Assembly: GCA_021736785.1 (NCBI GenBank)
Contig: JAIPFF010000004.1
Location: forward strand, 99,684 to 163,683
Length of the DNA: 64,000 nt
Origin: Thiohalocapsa sp.
GTDB lineage: Bacteria; Pseudomonadota; Gammaproteobacteria; Chromatiales; Chromatiaceae
Reading direction: 5' to 3'
The notes under the pieces were generated by a model. It made no database searches. It had not been told where the DNA came from and saw nothing but the letters and a program-made list of their open reading frames with translations. Below are positions 1 through 10,100 of this stretch, piece after piece. Position 1 is the stretch's first letter. Every line of letters starts with the position of its first letter. Made by a program: the position numbers and the translations under genes.

Positions 1-715
1 TCGTGCCGAGAACCTGCAGATAGGCGACCATTGCGTCCATCTCGGTCTTGCCCTCGACCAGTGCGGGGGCGTTCTCGATATCGGCGTCGTGATAAGGGAC
101 GCCGATCGCACGCAAGCCCTTCATGTGGCGCTGCATCCTCTTGCCCTTGACCATGCGATCGTCGAGCCACGGGTAATTGGGCATCACCGATTCCGGCACC
201 ACGGAGCGCGGCGCCCTAAGGTGCTGGCGGTGCCATTCGTCGGAGTACTTTCCGCCCAGGCGAGCCATATCCGGCCCCGTGCGCTTCGAGCCCCACTGGA
301 ACGGGTGGTCGAACATCGATTCCGACGCCAGCGAATAGTGCCCGTAGCGCTCGCGCTCGTCGCGGAACGGGCGGACCATCTGGGAATGACACAGATAGCA
401 GCCCTCGCGTTGGTAAACGTCGCGGCCCGCCAGCTCAAGAGCCGTGTACGGGCGAACGCCGTCACCCGGCTTCCAGTTCCACTGCTCTTTGCCGTCCCCG
501 CTCACCGTGACGATCGGCTGCGAGGCGGGCTCCTTCGCATTCCATACGATTTCGGGGAAGCGGTTCGCCTCCTCGGTGCTCTTCAAATAGAAGAGCGGAA
601 CGATTTCCACGATACCGCCGACTGAAAGCGCCAGTGCCAGCACGATCAGCAAGCCCCAGATGTTGCGCTCCATGCGCTCCTGCAGTCCCTTCGGCGGCGT
701 ATTGTTATCTGCCAT
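1..715 (-). CDS. ccoO: cbb3-type cytochrome c oxidase subunit II (partial, 3' end off window)
   Basis: This is the membrane-anchored monoheme cytochrome c subunit of cbb3 oxidase, which passes electrons to CcoN. The start [11 protein letters not shown] is 22 bases downstream of the ccoN stop. A single transmembrane helix lies at about residues 19-43, followed by the heme c site CYLCH (Cys106, Cys109, His110). The C-terminal stretch [15 protein letters not shown] is typical of CcoO and shows that few residues are missing. 238 codons are present and the reading frame is open at base 1. The ccoQ and ccoP genes expected downstream would lie outside the window. The family assignment is firm. Confidence 0.95.
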   Translation of the reverse strand, partial: MADNNTPPKGLQERMERNIWGLLIVLALALSVGGIVEIVPLFYLKSTEEANRFPEIVWNAKEPASQPIVTVSGDGKEQWNWKPGDGVRPYTALELAGRDVYQREGCYLCHSQMVRPFRDERERYGHYSLASESMFDHPFQWGSKRTGPDMARLGGKYSDEWHRQHLRAPRSVVPESVMPNYPWLDDRMVKGKRMQRHMKGLRAIGVPYHDADIENAPALVEGKTEMDAMVAYLQVLGT

Positions 716-737
716 TGGTCTCTACCTCTTTGACTGC

Positions 738-2189
738 TCAGGCCGCTGCGGGAGCAACGCCGGCGCGCGCTTCGCGCAGGGTGCCTTGGTTTGCGGCCTT
801 ACGCACGGTCATCAGGATGTTGAAGAGCATGATGATGGCGCCGAGCAGGAAGATGCCGCCGCCGACCGCGCGCATCGCATAGTACGGATGCATCGCCGCG
901 ACGGACTCGACGAACGTGTAGGCCAGCGTGCCGTACTCGTCGTAGGCCCGCCACATCAGGCCCTGCATGATGCCGGAAACCCACATCGCGACGACGTAGA
1001 TGACCGTACCGATGGTCGCGGTCCAGAAGTGGACGTTGACCAGAGATTCCGACCACATCGACGTATGCCAAAGGCGGGTCATCAGGTGGTAGATCGCGCC
1101 GATCGAGATGCCGGCGACCCAGCCCAGCGCTCCCGAATGCACGTGACCGATGGTCCAGTCGGTGTAGTGAGACAGCGCGTTGACCGTCTTCAGGGACATG
1201 ACCGGCCCTTCGAAGGTGGACATGGCGTAGAAGGCCAGCGCAATGATCAAGAAGCGCAGCACATAGTCGGTGCGCAGTTTGTCCCAGGCGCCGGATAGCG
1301 TCATCATACCGTTTACGGCGCCACCCCAGGACGGGATGATCATGGCCAGCGAAACGGCGGCACCCAGCGAGCCGGTCCAATCCGGCAGCGCCGTGTAGTG
1401 CAGATGGTGGGCGCCGAGCCAGACATACCCGAACATCAGTGCCCAGAAGTGGATCACGGACAGGCGATAGGAGTAGACCGGACGGTTGGCCTGCTTCGGC
1501 ACGAAATAGTACATGATGCCGAGGAAGCCGGCGGTCAGGTAGAAGCCCACCGCGTTGTGGCCCCACCACCATTGAATCATCGCGTCCTGCACGCCGGAGA
1601 ACAGGCTATAGGACTTGAACAGGCCGACGGGAATCGACAGGCTGTTGACGACGTGGAGGTAGACAATCATCACCATCATGCCCAGGAAGAACCAGTTCGA
1701 CACATAGATGTGCGAGGTCTTGCGGTTGGCGATGGTCATGATGAAGTTGATCGTGAAGGCCAGCCAGACGACGGCGATCAGGATGTCGATCGGCCACTCG
1801 AGCTCGGCGTACTCCTTCGACTGGGTCAGGCCCAGCGGCAGAGTGATCACGGCCAGCACGATGATGGCGTTCCAGCCCCAGAACGTGAACCAGGCGAGCT
1901 TATCGCTCCAAAGCCTGACGCCACAGGTCCGCTGAACGGTGTAGAAGGCGGTCGCCATCAGCGTACAGCCACCGAACGCGAAGATCACCGCATTGGTGTG
2001 CACGGGACGCAGGCGGCCGAAGGAAAGATAGGGACTGTCGAAATTGAGGAACGGCCAAGCCAGTTCCGATGCGATGTAGACGCCCACGGCAGCGCCCACG
2101 ACCAAGTAGACGACCGCCATGACCGTGAACCAGCGAACGACGTCGAAGCTATACTTCTGTTCGGCTATCCGATCAGCTGTGGCTTCCAT
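738..2189 (-). CDS. ccoN: cbb3-type cytochrome c oxidase subunit I
   Basis: This is the catalytic heme-copper subunit, which reduces O2 to water with high affinity and pumps protons across the inner membrane. At 483 residues it has the normal CcoN length and about 12 hydrophobic segments. The heme- and copper-ligand regions are visible, including [39 protein letters not shown] and [13 protein letters not shown]. The ATG at 2189 follows a G-rich stretch (GGGGGTTCT). It is the first gene of a ccoNO transcription unit. The 321-base upstream gap has a possible sigma-70 promoter and two inverted repeats that could bind a redox or oxygen regulator. Confidence 0.97.
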   Translation of the reverse strand: MEATADRIAEQKYSFDVVRWFTVMAVVYLVVGAAVGVYIASELAWPFLNFDSPYLSFGRLRPVHTNAVIFAFGGCTLMATAFYTVQRTCGVRLWSDKLAWFTFWGWNAIIVLAVITLPLGLTQSKEYAELEWPIDILIAVVWLAFTINFIMTIANRKTSHIYVSNWFFLGMMVMIVYLHVVNSLSIPVGLFKSYSLFSGVQDAMIQWWWGHNAVGFYLTAGFLGIMYYFVPKQANRPVYSYRLSVIHFWALMFGYVWLGAHHLHYTALPDWTGSLGAAVSLAMIIPSWGGAVNGMMTLSGAWDKLRTDYVLRFLIIALAFYAMSTFEGPVMSLKTVNALSHYTDWTIGHVHSGALGWVAGISIGAIYHLMTRLWHTSMWSESLVNVHFWTATIGTVIYVVAMWVSGIMQGLMWRAYDEYGTLAYTFVESVAAMHPYYAMRAVGGGIFLLGAIIMLFNILMTVRKAANQGTLREARAGVAPAAA

Positions 2190-2283
2190 AGAACCCCCAC
2201 AAAAACTGGGAAAAGAGAGGAGTGGCGTCAGGGCATCCGGCCCTGGATCTTATGCGTGATATCCACAACGCAGGACGCCGGCA

Positions 2284-2312
2284 ATCACACTGGATCGGGG
2301 GTCGAAAGTCAA
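2284..2312 (-). promoter_or_regulatory. candidate sigma-70 promoter of ccoN
   Basis: On the minus strand TTGACT (2312-2307) is followed after exactly 17 bases by TGTGAT (2289-2284), about 95 bases before the ccoN start. The -35 is good and the -10 is weak, which would suit an activator-dependent promoter. This is prediction from sequence only. Confidence 0.4.
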
Positions 2313-2323
2313 GGTTATCGAGC

Positions 2324-2342
2324 CACACGAAACGCCCGTGTG
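2324..2342. promoter_or_regulatory. inverted repeat CACACG-N7-CGTGTG upstream of ccoN
   Basis: A perfect 6-base inverted repeat with a 7-base spacer lies just upstream of the candidate -35 of ccoN. Its position suits an activator or repressor site, but it matches no regulator consensus I can name. Confidence 0.4.
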
Positions 2343-2348
2343 CGGCAT

Positions 2349-2365
2349 ATGACACAGTTTGTCAT
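2349..2365. promoter_or_regulatory. inverted repeat ATGACA-N5-TGTCAT upstream of ccoN
   Basis: A perfect 6-base inverted repeat is centred about 24 bases upstream of the neighbouring CACACG repeat. The pair could form a composite operator for ccoN. It does not match the FNR/Anr consensus TTGAT-N4-ATCAA. Confidence 0.4.
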
Positions 2366-2493
2366 GACGCTCGTCAGTTTGCACCGACTGTCCAAAGGCG
2401 CCTTCAAGGCACTCTTTCAGGGGGAGTTTCAGGTAAACGAGTAGCGTGCGCATCCGCGCGCGGCCGGCGCGGGAGCGCACGTGAGGGGGGATC

Positions 2494-2511
2494 GGCCGGC
2501 GGGCGCCGGCC
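2494..2511 (-). terminator. GC hairpin at the rpoS stop codon
   Basis: GGCCGGC-GGGC-GCCGGCC forms a perfect 7-base stem that touches the rpoS stop codon. No U-tract follows on the minus strand, so it may be a weak terminator or an mRNA 3' end protector rather than a classical intrinsic terminator. Confidence 0.4.
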
Positions 2512-3566
2512 TACTTGAAGAAAGAATCGACCGAGAAGCCTTCCTTCTCGAGGATGTCCCGCAGCCGGCGCAGCGCGTCCATCTGGATCTGGCGGACGCG
2601 CTCGCGCGTGACACCGAGCTCCTGCGCCACCCGCTCGAGCGTGGAATGCTCGTAACCGTGCAGGCCGAAGCGGCGCTCGACGACTTCGCGCTGTTTGTCG
2701 TTCAGTTTCTCCAGCCACTGATCGAGGTTGGAGTGGATGTCGTTGTCCTGGATGTCGTCGCTCGGGTCATGCGCGGCGTCGTCCTGGAGCATCTCCACCA
2801 GCGGCTTATCGGCGTCCTTGCCGTAAGGCGTATCCACGGACGCGATGCGCTCGTTCAGGCCGAGCATCCGCTTGACCTCGCCGATGGGCTTGTCGAGCAG
2901 GTCCGCGACTTCTTCGGTGGTTGGCTCGTGGTCGAGTTGCTGCGAGAGCATCCGCGTCGCCTTCAGATACACGTTGATCTCTTTGACGACGTGGATCGGC
3001 AGCCGCACCGTGCGTGTCTGATTCATGATGGCCCGCTCGATGGTTTGACGGATCCACCAAGTGGCATAGGTCGAGAAGCGAAAGCCGCGCTCGGGATCGA
3101 ACTTCTCCACAGCCCGGATCAACCCCAAGTTGCCTTCCTCGATCAGGTCGAGCAGCGGTAGCCCGCGGTTGAGGTAACGCCGCGCGATCTTCACGACCAG
3201 GCGCAGATTGCTGACGATCATGCGCCCGCGCGCCGCTTCGTCGCCCTGCTGCGCCAGACGCGCGTAGTGCACCTCCTCCTCGGCGGTCAGCAGCTTCGAT
3301 TCGCCGATCTCGTTCAGATACAGCCGCGTGGCGTCGAAGTCCGCGTCGCCGGCCGCGAATCGGCGCGGCTCCCGGCTCTGTACCTCGGTGTCGTCCGCGA
3401 CGGCCGCATCGACCTCATCGACAGCATCGACAGCATCGACTTCGTCGATGTCGTCGTCGGAAACGTCGTCATCGTCGGCGTCCATGTCGACGTTCGCGTC
3501 GAGCAGGATGTCGTCGTTTGGAATCGACTCGGTGTCCGGTTCCGCATCCGGCTTCTGAGTTGGCAT
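2511..3566 (-). CDS. rpoS: RNA polymerase sigma factor RpoS (sigma-38)
   Basis: This is the general stress and stationary-phase sigma factor. Region 1.2 lies at about residues 80-105, and region 2 includes [18 protein letters not shown]. Region 3 follows, then region 4 with the helix-turn-helix around [21 protein letters not shown] chose the ATG at 3566 because GAGGAG sits six bases upstream; the open frame continues 67 codons further without support. At 351 residues it is about 20 longer than E. coli RpoS, because residues 19-62 form an acidic Asp/Val/Ala-rich stretch with a [13 protein letters not shown] pattern. It is last in the surE-pcm-nlpD-rpoS order. An FNR-type palindrome lies 371 bases upstream. 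Confidence 0.96.
   Translation of the reverse strand: MPTQKPDAEPDTESIPNDDILLDANVDMDADDDDVSDDDIDEVDAVDAVDEVDAAVADDTEVQSREPRRFAAGDADFDATRLYLNEIGESKLLTAEEEVHYARLAQQGDEAARGRMIVSNLRLVVKIARRYLNRGLPLLDLIEEGNLGLIRAVEKFDPERGFRFSTYATWWIRQTIERAIMNQTRTVRLPIHVVKEINVYLKATRMLSQQLDHEPTTEEVADLLDKPIGEVKRMLGLNERIASVDTPYGKDADKPLVEMLQDDAAHDPSDDIQDNDIHSNLDQWLEKLNDKQREVVERRFGLHGYEHSTLERVAQELGVTRERVRQIQMDALRRLRDILEKEGFSVDSFFK
3403..3500 (-). repeat. short tandem repeats encoding the acidic RpoS N-terminus
   Basis: Repeated units of the type atcgacagc and tcgtcg encode Asp-rich VDA/DDD runs within rpoS residues 23-55. The repeat lies upstream of region 1.2, so copy-number change would probably leave the sigma core intact. 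Confidence 0.6.
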
Positions 3567-4010
3567 TGGACACTCCTCGCAATCTGCTGCAAACGCCGAC
3601 CCGGCATGCTGCGCGGAAAGACCTGCGCGCGGCGCGCCCGGTATCCGCCCCCCGGAGAGCGCGCCCCGAAGATGCCGTTCAGGCGAGCATCGCGCGGACC
3701 GCCCGCGCAAAGCGTCGCGCCGGCGCGTGTACTCGTGCGTGATCGGCGACGAATGGCGGCATGGCATCCTGCTCCAAAGACGGCAGTGGTTGAATCCGTA
3801 GAATCCCTGAGAGACCTGCGCCTCGGCTCCGGGCGATCGACCCTTCTTGCCGCCGGAGTCTGCAGTGGCGGCGCGCCGTGGCGATCACGCGATGTTCTAG
3901 TTGTTATCGGCCGTGGCGAGCGGCATCGCTCGGTCGTTGATCTCGATCAAACCCGGAACCCGGTTTTCGCTGACCGAACGCGGCACCCGGCGACGCGCCC
4001 GACGCGTTTT
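3567..4010. other. nlpD-rpoS intergenic region / rpoS leader
   Basis: 444 bases separate nlpD from rpoS. No gene is convincing here. The region should hold the rpoS promoter and a long 5' leader, and it contains a perfect TTGAT-N4-ATCAA palindrome at 3937-3950. Confidence 0.6.
3937..3950. promoter_or_regulatory. FNR/Anr-type box upstream of rpoS
   Basis: TTGATCTCGATCAA matches the established FNR/Anr consensus TTGAT-N4-ATCAA at all ten fixed positions. It lies 60 bases past the nlpD stop and upstream of rpoS. A weak -10-like GATAAC (3908-3903, minus strand) follows and would put the box near -47, close to but not at the class II position of -41.5. Function is inferred. Confidence 0.6.
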
Positions 4011-4796
4011 TCAGGGTGACGCCGGCAAAAAACGCAGCGGATCGACGGCAATGCCGTCTTTTCGAATCTCGAAGTGCAGCAGGCTCTCTCCGTTTGCCGC
4101 CTGCCCGACCTCGGCCAGTTGCTGACCCCGCTTGACCTTCTCCCCTTCGCGGGCGAGCAATCGGCGGTTGAAGCCATAAGCACTCAGATACCTTGTATTG
4201 TGTTTTACGATGATAAGGTTGCCGTAACCCTTGAGTCCACTACCGCTGTAGACGACCGTACCATCGGCCGCGGAGGCAACCGGTTTACCCGCGCCCGCGG
4301 CAATGCGGATGCCTTGGCGCGATGGATCCCCTGCATTGAAGCTCTGTTTCATGCGCCCCGACACCGGCCAGGACCAGCGAATGCCGGAGCTCGCCGCGTC
4401 CGCGCCGGCAGTGGCCGGACGCGGCGACGCTCGCACCGCACCGGCCGCCGGCGCCGACCTCGCCGCGGTGCGCGCCGCGCTCGCGCCGCCGGTCGGCGGC
4501 TTCACCCGCAGCAGACCGCCCGCATAGATTGCGTAGGGAGGCGCCAGACCGTTCCAGCCAGCGAGCGTGCGGGTGGAGACGCGCTCACGCTCGGCGATCT
4601 CGCTCAGGGTATCGCCTCGGCGCACACGGTAATAGCCCGGCGGTGCCGGGCCATAGCCGCGGCTGTCCACCGGCGCCAGCCCGCCGCCGCAGCCGGCCGT
4701 CAGCAGCACCAGCGCACACAGCAGCCAAGCCCCGGCGGCGGGGCGCACGTAGGACGCAATCGTGAATCCGGGGAGTGTCTGCGGCATCACGCACAT
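4011..4796 (-). CDS. nlpD: NlpD-family LysM/M23 lipoprotein (amidase activator)
   Basis: This is an outer-membrane lipoprotein of the NlpD/EnvC type. In E. coli such proteins activate the cell-wall amidase AmiC at division. The signal peptide ends in the lipobox LLTAGC (Cys36). A LysM domain (about residues 55-98, YYRVRRGDTLSEIAE) and an Ala/Pro-rich linker precede an M23 domain (about 155-258). The M23 metal site is degenerate: AYGFN stands where active enzymes have AYxHN, and QGIRIAAG replaces the metal-binding H/D segment. That supports an activator rather than a hydrolase. The ATG at 4796 is used; one at 4787 is possible. Confidence 0.92.
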   Translation of the reverse strand: MCVMPQTLPGFTIASYVRPAAGAWLLCALVLLTAGCGGGLAPVDSRGYGPAPPGYYRVRRGDTLSEIAERERVSTRTLAGWNGLAPPYAIYAGGLLRVKPPTGGASAARTAARSAPAAGAVRASPRPATAGADAASSGIRWSWPVSGRMKQSFNAGDPSRQGIRIAAGAGKPVASAADGTVVYSGSGLKGYGNLIIVKHNTRYLSAYGFNRRLLAREGEKVKRGQQLAEVGQAANGESLLHFEIRKDGIAVDPLRFLPASP

Positions 4797-4811
4797 GCGA
4801 TCCAGGCCGGA

Positions 4812-4895
4812 TCAGCCCAGCAGGATGACCAGGGCCACCAGCGCTATCATGATCCAACCCATGCTGTCGACATATCGGCGCAGCCGGCACTCCAT
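4812..4895 (-). CDS. 27-residue putative single-pass membrane peptide between pcm and nlpD
   Basis: This is an ATG-initiated ORF of 27 codons. A basic, Cys-containing N-terminus (MECRLRRYVDS) precedes a strongly hydrophobic tail (WIMIALVALVILLG) long enough to cross a membrane once. The start codon lies two bases past the pcm stop TGA, and GGAGGA sits 10 bases upstream inside the pcm end, so translational coupling is plausible. The stop is 15 bases before the nlpD start. I recognise no family. It could be a real small membrane protein or chance coding; conservation would decide. Confidence 0.45.
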   Translation of the reverse strand: MECRLRRYVDSMGWIMIALVALVILLG

Positions 4896-4896
4896 A

Positions 4897-5574
4897 TCAA
4901 GCGATTCCTCCGAGAAGCGGAACGAAGGTCACGGGCTCCAATAGCTCGTGCCTATAGCCGAAATTCGTGCGCGTCAAGCGCACCAGCACTTGGCCCTTGC
5001 CGCGATCCAGCGGCAACACCATGCGACCGCCCGGAGCGAGTTGTTCGGCCAGCAGCCGGGGCACGCCGTCCGCCGCGGCGGTAATCAGGATGCCGTCGAA
5101 CGGCGCATATTCGGGCCAGCCCAGCGCACCGTCGCCATAGCGCAGCCTGACGTTGCGGTAGCGCAGTTCGCGCAGCCGCTGCTCGGCGCGCTGCCAGAGT
5201 GCGGAGACGCGCTCGACGCTGTAGACGCGACGCACCAGCGAGGCAAGCACCGCGGTCTGAAAGCCGGAGCCGGTGCCGATCTCCAGCACCGTCGCGCAGC
5301 ACCCCGATTGCAGCAGGGCCTGCGTCATACGCGCGACCATGTACGGCTGCGAGATGGTCTGACCATGACCGATAGGCAGCGCCGCATCCTCGTAGGCGTG
5401 GCTCGCGAGCGCCTCGTCGACGAACAGATGCCGCGGCACCCGCGCCATCACTTCGAGGACGCGGGCATCGCCGATGCCCGCGTCGATCAGCCGCTCGACG
5501 AGCCGCTCGCGCACTCGCGGCGAGGAGGCCGCACCCGCCGTCGTCTGCGCAATGCCGGTATTCGCCGTTGTCAC
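4897..5574 (-). CDS. pcm: protein-L-isoaspartate O-methyltransferase
   Basis: The enzyme transfers a methyl group from SAM to L-isoaspartyl residues, starting repair of aged proteins in the cytosol. The family signature [16 protein letters not shown] and the SAM-binding motif [16 protein letters not shown] are present. I chose the GTG at 5574 because it overlaps the surE stop as GTGA, and it gives 225 residues, the usual family length. The frame is open a further 51 codons upstream, but that part lies inside surE. It sits in the conserved surE-pcm-nlpD-rpoS order. Confidence 0.95.
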   Translation of the reverse strand: MTTANTGIAQTTAGAASSPRVRERLVERLIDAGIGDARVLEVMARVPRHLFVDEALASHAYEDAALPIGHGQTISQPYMVARMTQALLQSGCCATVLEIGTGSGFQTAVLASLVRRVYSVERVSALWQRAEQRLRELRYRNVRLRYGDGALGWPEYAPFDGILITAAADGVPRLLAEQLAPGGRMVLPLDRGKGQVLVRLTRTNFGYRHELLEPVTFVPLLGGIA

Positions 5575-6332
5575 CCCAGCGTATCCAGCCAGCGCCCGAG
5601 CGGCTCGACGGCGGCATGCCGGGTCAAGTCGACCTCGATCGGCGTCACCGATACGAAGCCGTTCCTGAGCGCATGGAAGTCCGTGCCGTCCCCGGCATCT
5701 TGCTCCGGGCCCGCGGGACCGACCCAATACATCGGACGCCCGCGCGGATCGCGCACTTCGGTGACGGGCTCGGCCTTGTGCCGGTGCCCGAGCCGGGTCG
5801 AGCGCATGCCGCGCACGTCGGCCAGAGGCAGGTCGGGGACATTCACGTTCAGGATGATGCTCGGGTGCATGTCCACGCCGCCGAGGCCGGTGGCAAGTCC
5901 GCCCACCAAGCGCCCGGCGAAGTAAGCCGCCGTCACCAGATGGCGCGGCCGGTGCGCGTCGATGGACACGGCGATCGCCGGCAATCCGAGAAAACGACCT
6001 TCGGTCGCCGCCGCGACCGTGCCGGAATAGATGACGTCGTCGCCGAGATTGGGCCCGTGGTTGATACCCGCCACGACCAGATCCGGCTCCTCGTCGAGCA
6101 GGCCGGTGATGGCAAGGTGAACGCAGTCAGTGGGCGTGCCGTTGACGCGGATGTAGCCGTTGTCCAGACGCTCGGCGCGGATCGGCACATCGAGCGTCAG
6201 TGAGTTGCTGGCGCCGCTGCGATCGCGATCCGGCGCCACGACGGTCACCTCACCGAAGCGCTTGAGCTCGGCCTCGAGCACATGCAGCCCGGGCGAGCGG
6301 TAGCCGTCGTCGTTACTGAGGAGAATCTTCAT
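5571..6332 (-). CDS. surE: 5'/3'-nucleotidase SurE
   Basis: SurE is a metal-dependent survival phosphatase that acts on nucleoside monophosphates and short polyphosphate. The N-terminal [13 protein letters not shown] carries the paired metal-binding aspartates. [11 protein letters not shown] and [18 protein letters not shown] supply the remaining active-site Ser and Asn residues. At 253 residues it has the normal length. It is the first gene of the stationary-phase cluster, and its stop overlaps the pcm start by four bases. Confidence 0.97.
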   Translation of the reverse strand: MKILLSNDDGYRSPGLHVLEAELKRFGEVTVVAPDRDRSGASNSLTLDVPIRAERLDNGYIRVNGTPTDCVHLAITGLLDEEPDLVVAGINHGPNLGDDVIYSGTVAAATEGRFLGLPAIAVSIDAHRPRHLVTAAYFAGRLVGGLATGLGGVDMHPSIILNVNVPDLPLADVRGMRSTRLGHRHKAEPVTEVRDPRGRPMYWVGPAGPEQDAGDGTDFHALRNGFVSVTPIEVDLTRHAAVEPLGRWLDTLG

Positions 6333-6439
6333 CGCACTCGCGCGGGGAGGTCCCTATGAACGATCGGTTGCTGCAAGCGGTCCCATGATACTGGAAAGCC
6401 GCGCGCCCCGACACGACCGCGCAGCAGGTGTGCCGCCGC

Positions 6440-6448
6440 TGATATACT
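6440..6448 (+). promoter_or_regulatory. extended -10 promoter element upstream of the smr gene
   Basis: TGATATACT contains the extended -10 TGn followed by TATACT, about 36 bases before the ATG at 6485. No clear -35 is seen, as is common for extended -10 promoters. Confidence 0.5.
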
Positions 6449-6484
6449 GACGTCGGGCGTCGAGATCCAGAGAACATAACGCGC

Positions 6485-7042
6485 ATGAAAAAACCACTTC
6501 AGGCTGCTGATTATGCACTCTTTCGGGCAGAGGTCGAGGACGCCGAGCCACTACGGCACGATCTCGCCGAGCCTTATCGCGAAGCACCGCCGCCCCTGCC
6601 GCGCCCGAGGCCCCCGGAATCCGACGAAGACGACATCGCACTGTTGTCGGAGAGCGAGGTCGAGACCCACGACTATTTGCTGTTTTCCCGTCCCGGCGTA
6701 CAGAACCGCGTGCTGTGGCAGTTGCAACGCGGACAGCTCGAGCCCGGCCTCGAGCTGGATCTGCACGGTCTCACCGTCGTGCATGCCCGAGCAGCGCTGC
6801 GCGAGTTCCTCGACGCCTGCCACGAGCGCCGTATCCGCTGCGCCCGCATCATTCACGGCAAAGGCTATCGCTCGGGCGGCGGCCAGCCCGTGCTGAAGTG
6901 CAAGATCAATTACTGGCTGCGGCTGCGCGACGACGTGCTCGCCTTCTGTTCGGCGACCCGCCGCGATGGCGGCACCGGCGCCGTCTACGTCATGCTGCGA
7001 AATCCGAATAAGGGCAAGAAGGGCCGCGCCGAGATTCGCTGA
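6485..7042 (+). CDS. smrA: Smr domain protein (SmrA/YdaL-like putative endonuclease)
   Basis: This is a 185-residue stand-alone Smr domain protein. The N-terminal part is charged and Pro-rich. The Smr domain (about residues 90-178) carries the hallmark DLHGLTV and IIHGKGYRS motifs and ends in GGTGAVYVMLR. Smr proteins cleave or bind nucleic acid; E. coli SmrB cuts mRNA at collided ribosomes. The IHGKG and DGGTGA segments look more like SmrA/YdaL, so the symbol is tentative. It is divergent from surE and has its own extended -10 promoter. Confidence 0.85.
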   Translation: MKKPLQAADYALFRAEVEDAEPLRHDLAEPYREAPPPLPRPRPPESDEDDIALLSESEVETHDYLLFSRPGVQNRVLWQLQRGQLEPGLELDLHGLTVVHARAALREFLDACHERRIRCARIIHGKGYRSGGGQPVLKCKINYWLRLRDDVLAFCSATRRDGGTGAVYVMLRNPNKGKKGRAEIR

Positions 7043-7143
7043 CAATCTACACCGCCGACGCTCCGCTCCGCCCGCGCCTCGGCTGCGCGGACATTCCCGT
7101 CGTTCCGATCATCATTACCTGCGTCCGCCGACCACCTCATCTC

Positions 7144-10100
7144 ATGGCGAAGATTGCTTTCGTGCTGACAGTCCTGTTCCTCGCCGCCACCTCGGCAATG
7201 GCGCAGAGCGGGACCGACACCGCCGCGACCACCCCGGCGGCGGCCGCAAGCGCCGGCGCACCGGCACAAGACGCCGATGCGCCGGACGAAACCGTTTCCG
7301 GGCAGGGGCCGGCCGAGCCGGTCATCGAGCCGAGCGTCGGCAGCGCCCTGATCGAGCGCCTGATCGAAGAGACCGAGGCCGACAGCAGCCTGTCGGATTC
7401 CGTCAAGCAAGCGCGGTTGGAGCAGTATCGGCGCGTACTCGCGAATCTGGAGCAGCTTGAATCGCTCAAGCAGACCGCGGCGACCTACAAATCCGCCCTC
7501 GAGACCGGGCCGGACGAGATACGGGCGCTGCGCCAGGCCGTGCAGGAAGCCAAGGCGCTTGCCGACGCGCCGCTCGAGCCGCTGCCCGAGGCGACGGACG
7601 TCGCGCAAATCGAAAGCCAGCTCGCGCGCGAGCAGGCACAGGCAGCCTCCGTCGAGGCAATGATCGCCGAGCTCGACAACGCCCTCGACGCCGAAACATC
7701 GGAGTCCGCCGATGTGCGCCGCCGCGCCGGCGAGGCAACCGCCGAGCTCGCGGAGATCGATGCAGCCTTGAACGCCCTGCCCGCCAGCAGCGATGACCCG
7801 CGGGATCGGGAGGCGCGACGATGGCTGCTGGAAAGCCGACGAGACGCGCTGCGCGCGGAGCTGTTGATGCTCGACCAGCAGCTTCTGAGCGCCGACATCC
7901 GCCGTGAACGGGCGGAGGTGCGCCGGGCGCTGAAGCAGGCGGAGCTCAAAGCGCTCAAGGCGCGACGCGCCTACCTCGAGAATGAAGCGGACCGCCTGCG
8001 CCGCCTGGACGCGGAGCGCGCTAGCGCCGAGACGGCGGCGGCCGAGCGCGAGACCGCCGCGGCCCATCCCGTGGTCAAAAACCTGGTCGAGGCGAACCGG
8101 GCGCTCAGCGACCAGATCGGCGACATCACCGCGAAGCTGGACCAACTCGACGAACAGCAGGCAGCCCTCGAGCAGACCACGGAGCGCTTCGAAGAAGATT
8201 TCCGGACTGCCCAGCAGCGCCTGGAAGCCGCCGGACTCAACCGCGCCCTCGGGCAGGTGCTGATTGACCAGCGCGAGCAGCTGCCCGCGCTGCCCGACCT
8301 GCGCAAAGCAGCGGCGGAGCGCGCCGATACCATTGCCGAGCACACGCTCAGCCAGATCATGCTGCGCGAGGAGCTGCGCGAGCTCGAGGACATCGACGCC
8401 TACCTCGACAGGCTGCTCGCGGACTTGCCGCCGGCCGAGCAGGCCGCGCTGCGGCCGGACCTCGAAAAGCAGGCCGAGCTTCGCCGGGATCTGTTGACGC
8501 GGGCGCTAGCGGTCGAGGATTCCTATCGCCGCGGACTCGGCGAGATCGATTTTGCCGCGACGCAGTTGCGCGAGGTGGTCGAGCGCTACGACACCTTCTT
8601 GGACGAGCGGCTGCTGTGGGTGCGCAGCGTCGAGCCCATCACCCAACAGAGCTTTGCCGCGCTTCCGGGCGCGCTGCGCTGGGCAGCGGCACCGGCCAAT
8701 TGGAGGGGGGTGCTCTCGGTGCTGTCCTTCGAAGCACCGCGCTCGCCGCTGCTCTGGCTCGGGCTCGCGCTCGTCGGCATGCTGCTGTGGCGCGGCGCGG
8801 CACTGCGCCGCCGCGTGCGCGCCACCGCGGAGCATCTGCGGCGCGTGAGCACCGACCGCTACGGCTATACCCTGCAGGCGCTCACGCTGACGCTGGTCGC
8901 GGCCCTGCCCTGGCCCTTGCTGCTGGCCCTGCTCGGCTGGCAGATCCAGGGCTCGCTGCAGGCCGATAGCTTCGCGAAAGCAGTGGGCGGTGCCATGCTC
9001 GCCGTGTCCCCGGGTCTCTATTACCTGCGCGCCTTCCGGCTGATCTGCATGTCCGGCGGGGTGGCCGACCGGCACTTTCGCTGGAGCAGCGAGGTCCTGC
9101 GCCAGCTAAGAACGAGCTTCGACTCGGTGACCTGGCTGCTGCTGCCCGTCGGCTTCCTCGCCGCGCTGATGTTCGGCTCCGGCAATGCCACGTTCACCGC
9201 TACGCTCGGGCGCATCGCGCTGGCCTTGCTTAATGTGGGCCTGGCCGTGCTTACCGCGGCACTACTGCACCCCACACGCGGCGCGGTGAAGAACTTGCTG
9301 GCGGCGCGCCCCGGCGGCTGGCCGAGCAGACTGCGCGGTCTTTGGTACCCACTGCTGGTGGCGGTGCCGCTGGCGCTCGCGGCGCTGGCGCTGTTCGGCT
9401 ATCTCTACACCTCCGGCGTTCTGCTGCGCTCGCTGATCAGCGAGCTGTGGCTGGTGCTGGGATTGGTGGTGCTGCACCAGTTGATCGTGCGCTGGCTTGT
9501 TCTCACCCGCCGCAGCCTGGCGCTGGAGGCAGCGCTCGAGCGACGGCGCGTCGCTCGCCAGGCCCAGCACGAACCGGAGGACAAGGGGCCGGCACTGCTG
9601 TCCGTCGAGGACGAGCCGGTCGATCTGGCCTCGCTGGACGTGCAGACGCGGCGGCTCCTGAACACGCTCATCTTCGCGGCCGCGGCCGTGGGCCTTTGGC
9701 TGATCTGGTCCGACGTGCTGCCGGCACTGAACCTGCTCGAGCGCTTCACGCTCTGGAACTACGAAAGCACCGTCGACGGTGTCCCGAGCACGGTACCCGT
9801 CACGCTGGCGGACCTCGGTCTGATCGTCGTCATCGCCGCGCTGTCCGTAGCCGCGGCAAAGAACCTCCCCGCGCTGCTGGAAATCCTGCTGCTGAAAAAT
9901 ACGTCGATGACGGCGGGAGGACGCTACACGCTGACGACGCTGACCGGCTATACCATTACCGCGGTCGGCGCGCTGCTGGTGGTCGGCACGCTGGGGCTGT
10001 CCTGGGGCGAGGTCCAGTGGCTGGTGGCGGCGCTGGGTGTCGGCATCGGCTTCGGCCTGCAGGAGATCGTCGCCAACTTCATCAGCGGCCTGATCATCCT

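Larger units (their letters stand above)
2190..2510. other. intergenic region between rpoS 3' end and ccoN
   Basis: 321 bases hold no convincing gene. The region contains a GC-rich hairpin at the rpoS stop and, nearer ccoN, a promoter-like pair and two perfect inverted repeats, each listed separately. Confidence 0.7.

Noticed and set aside
1398..2444. 348-codon plus-strand frame over ccoN and its promoter
   Set aside because: It is antisense to ccoN with His/Asp/Arg-rich composition and no family match.
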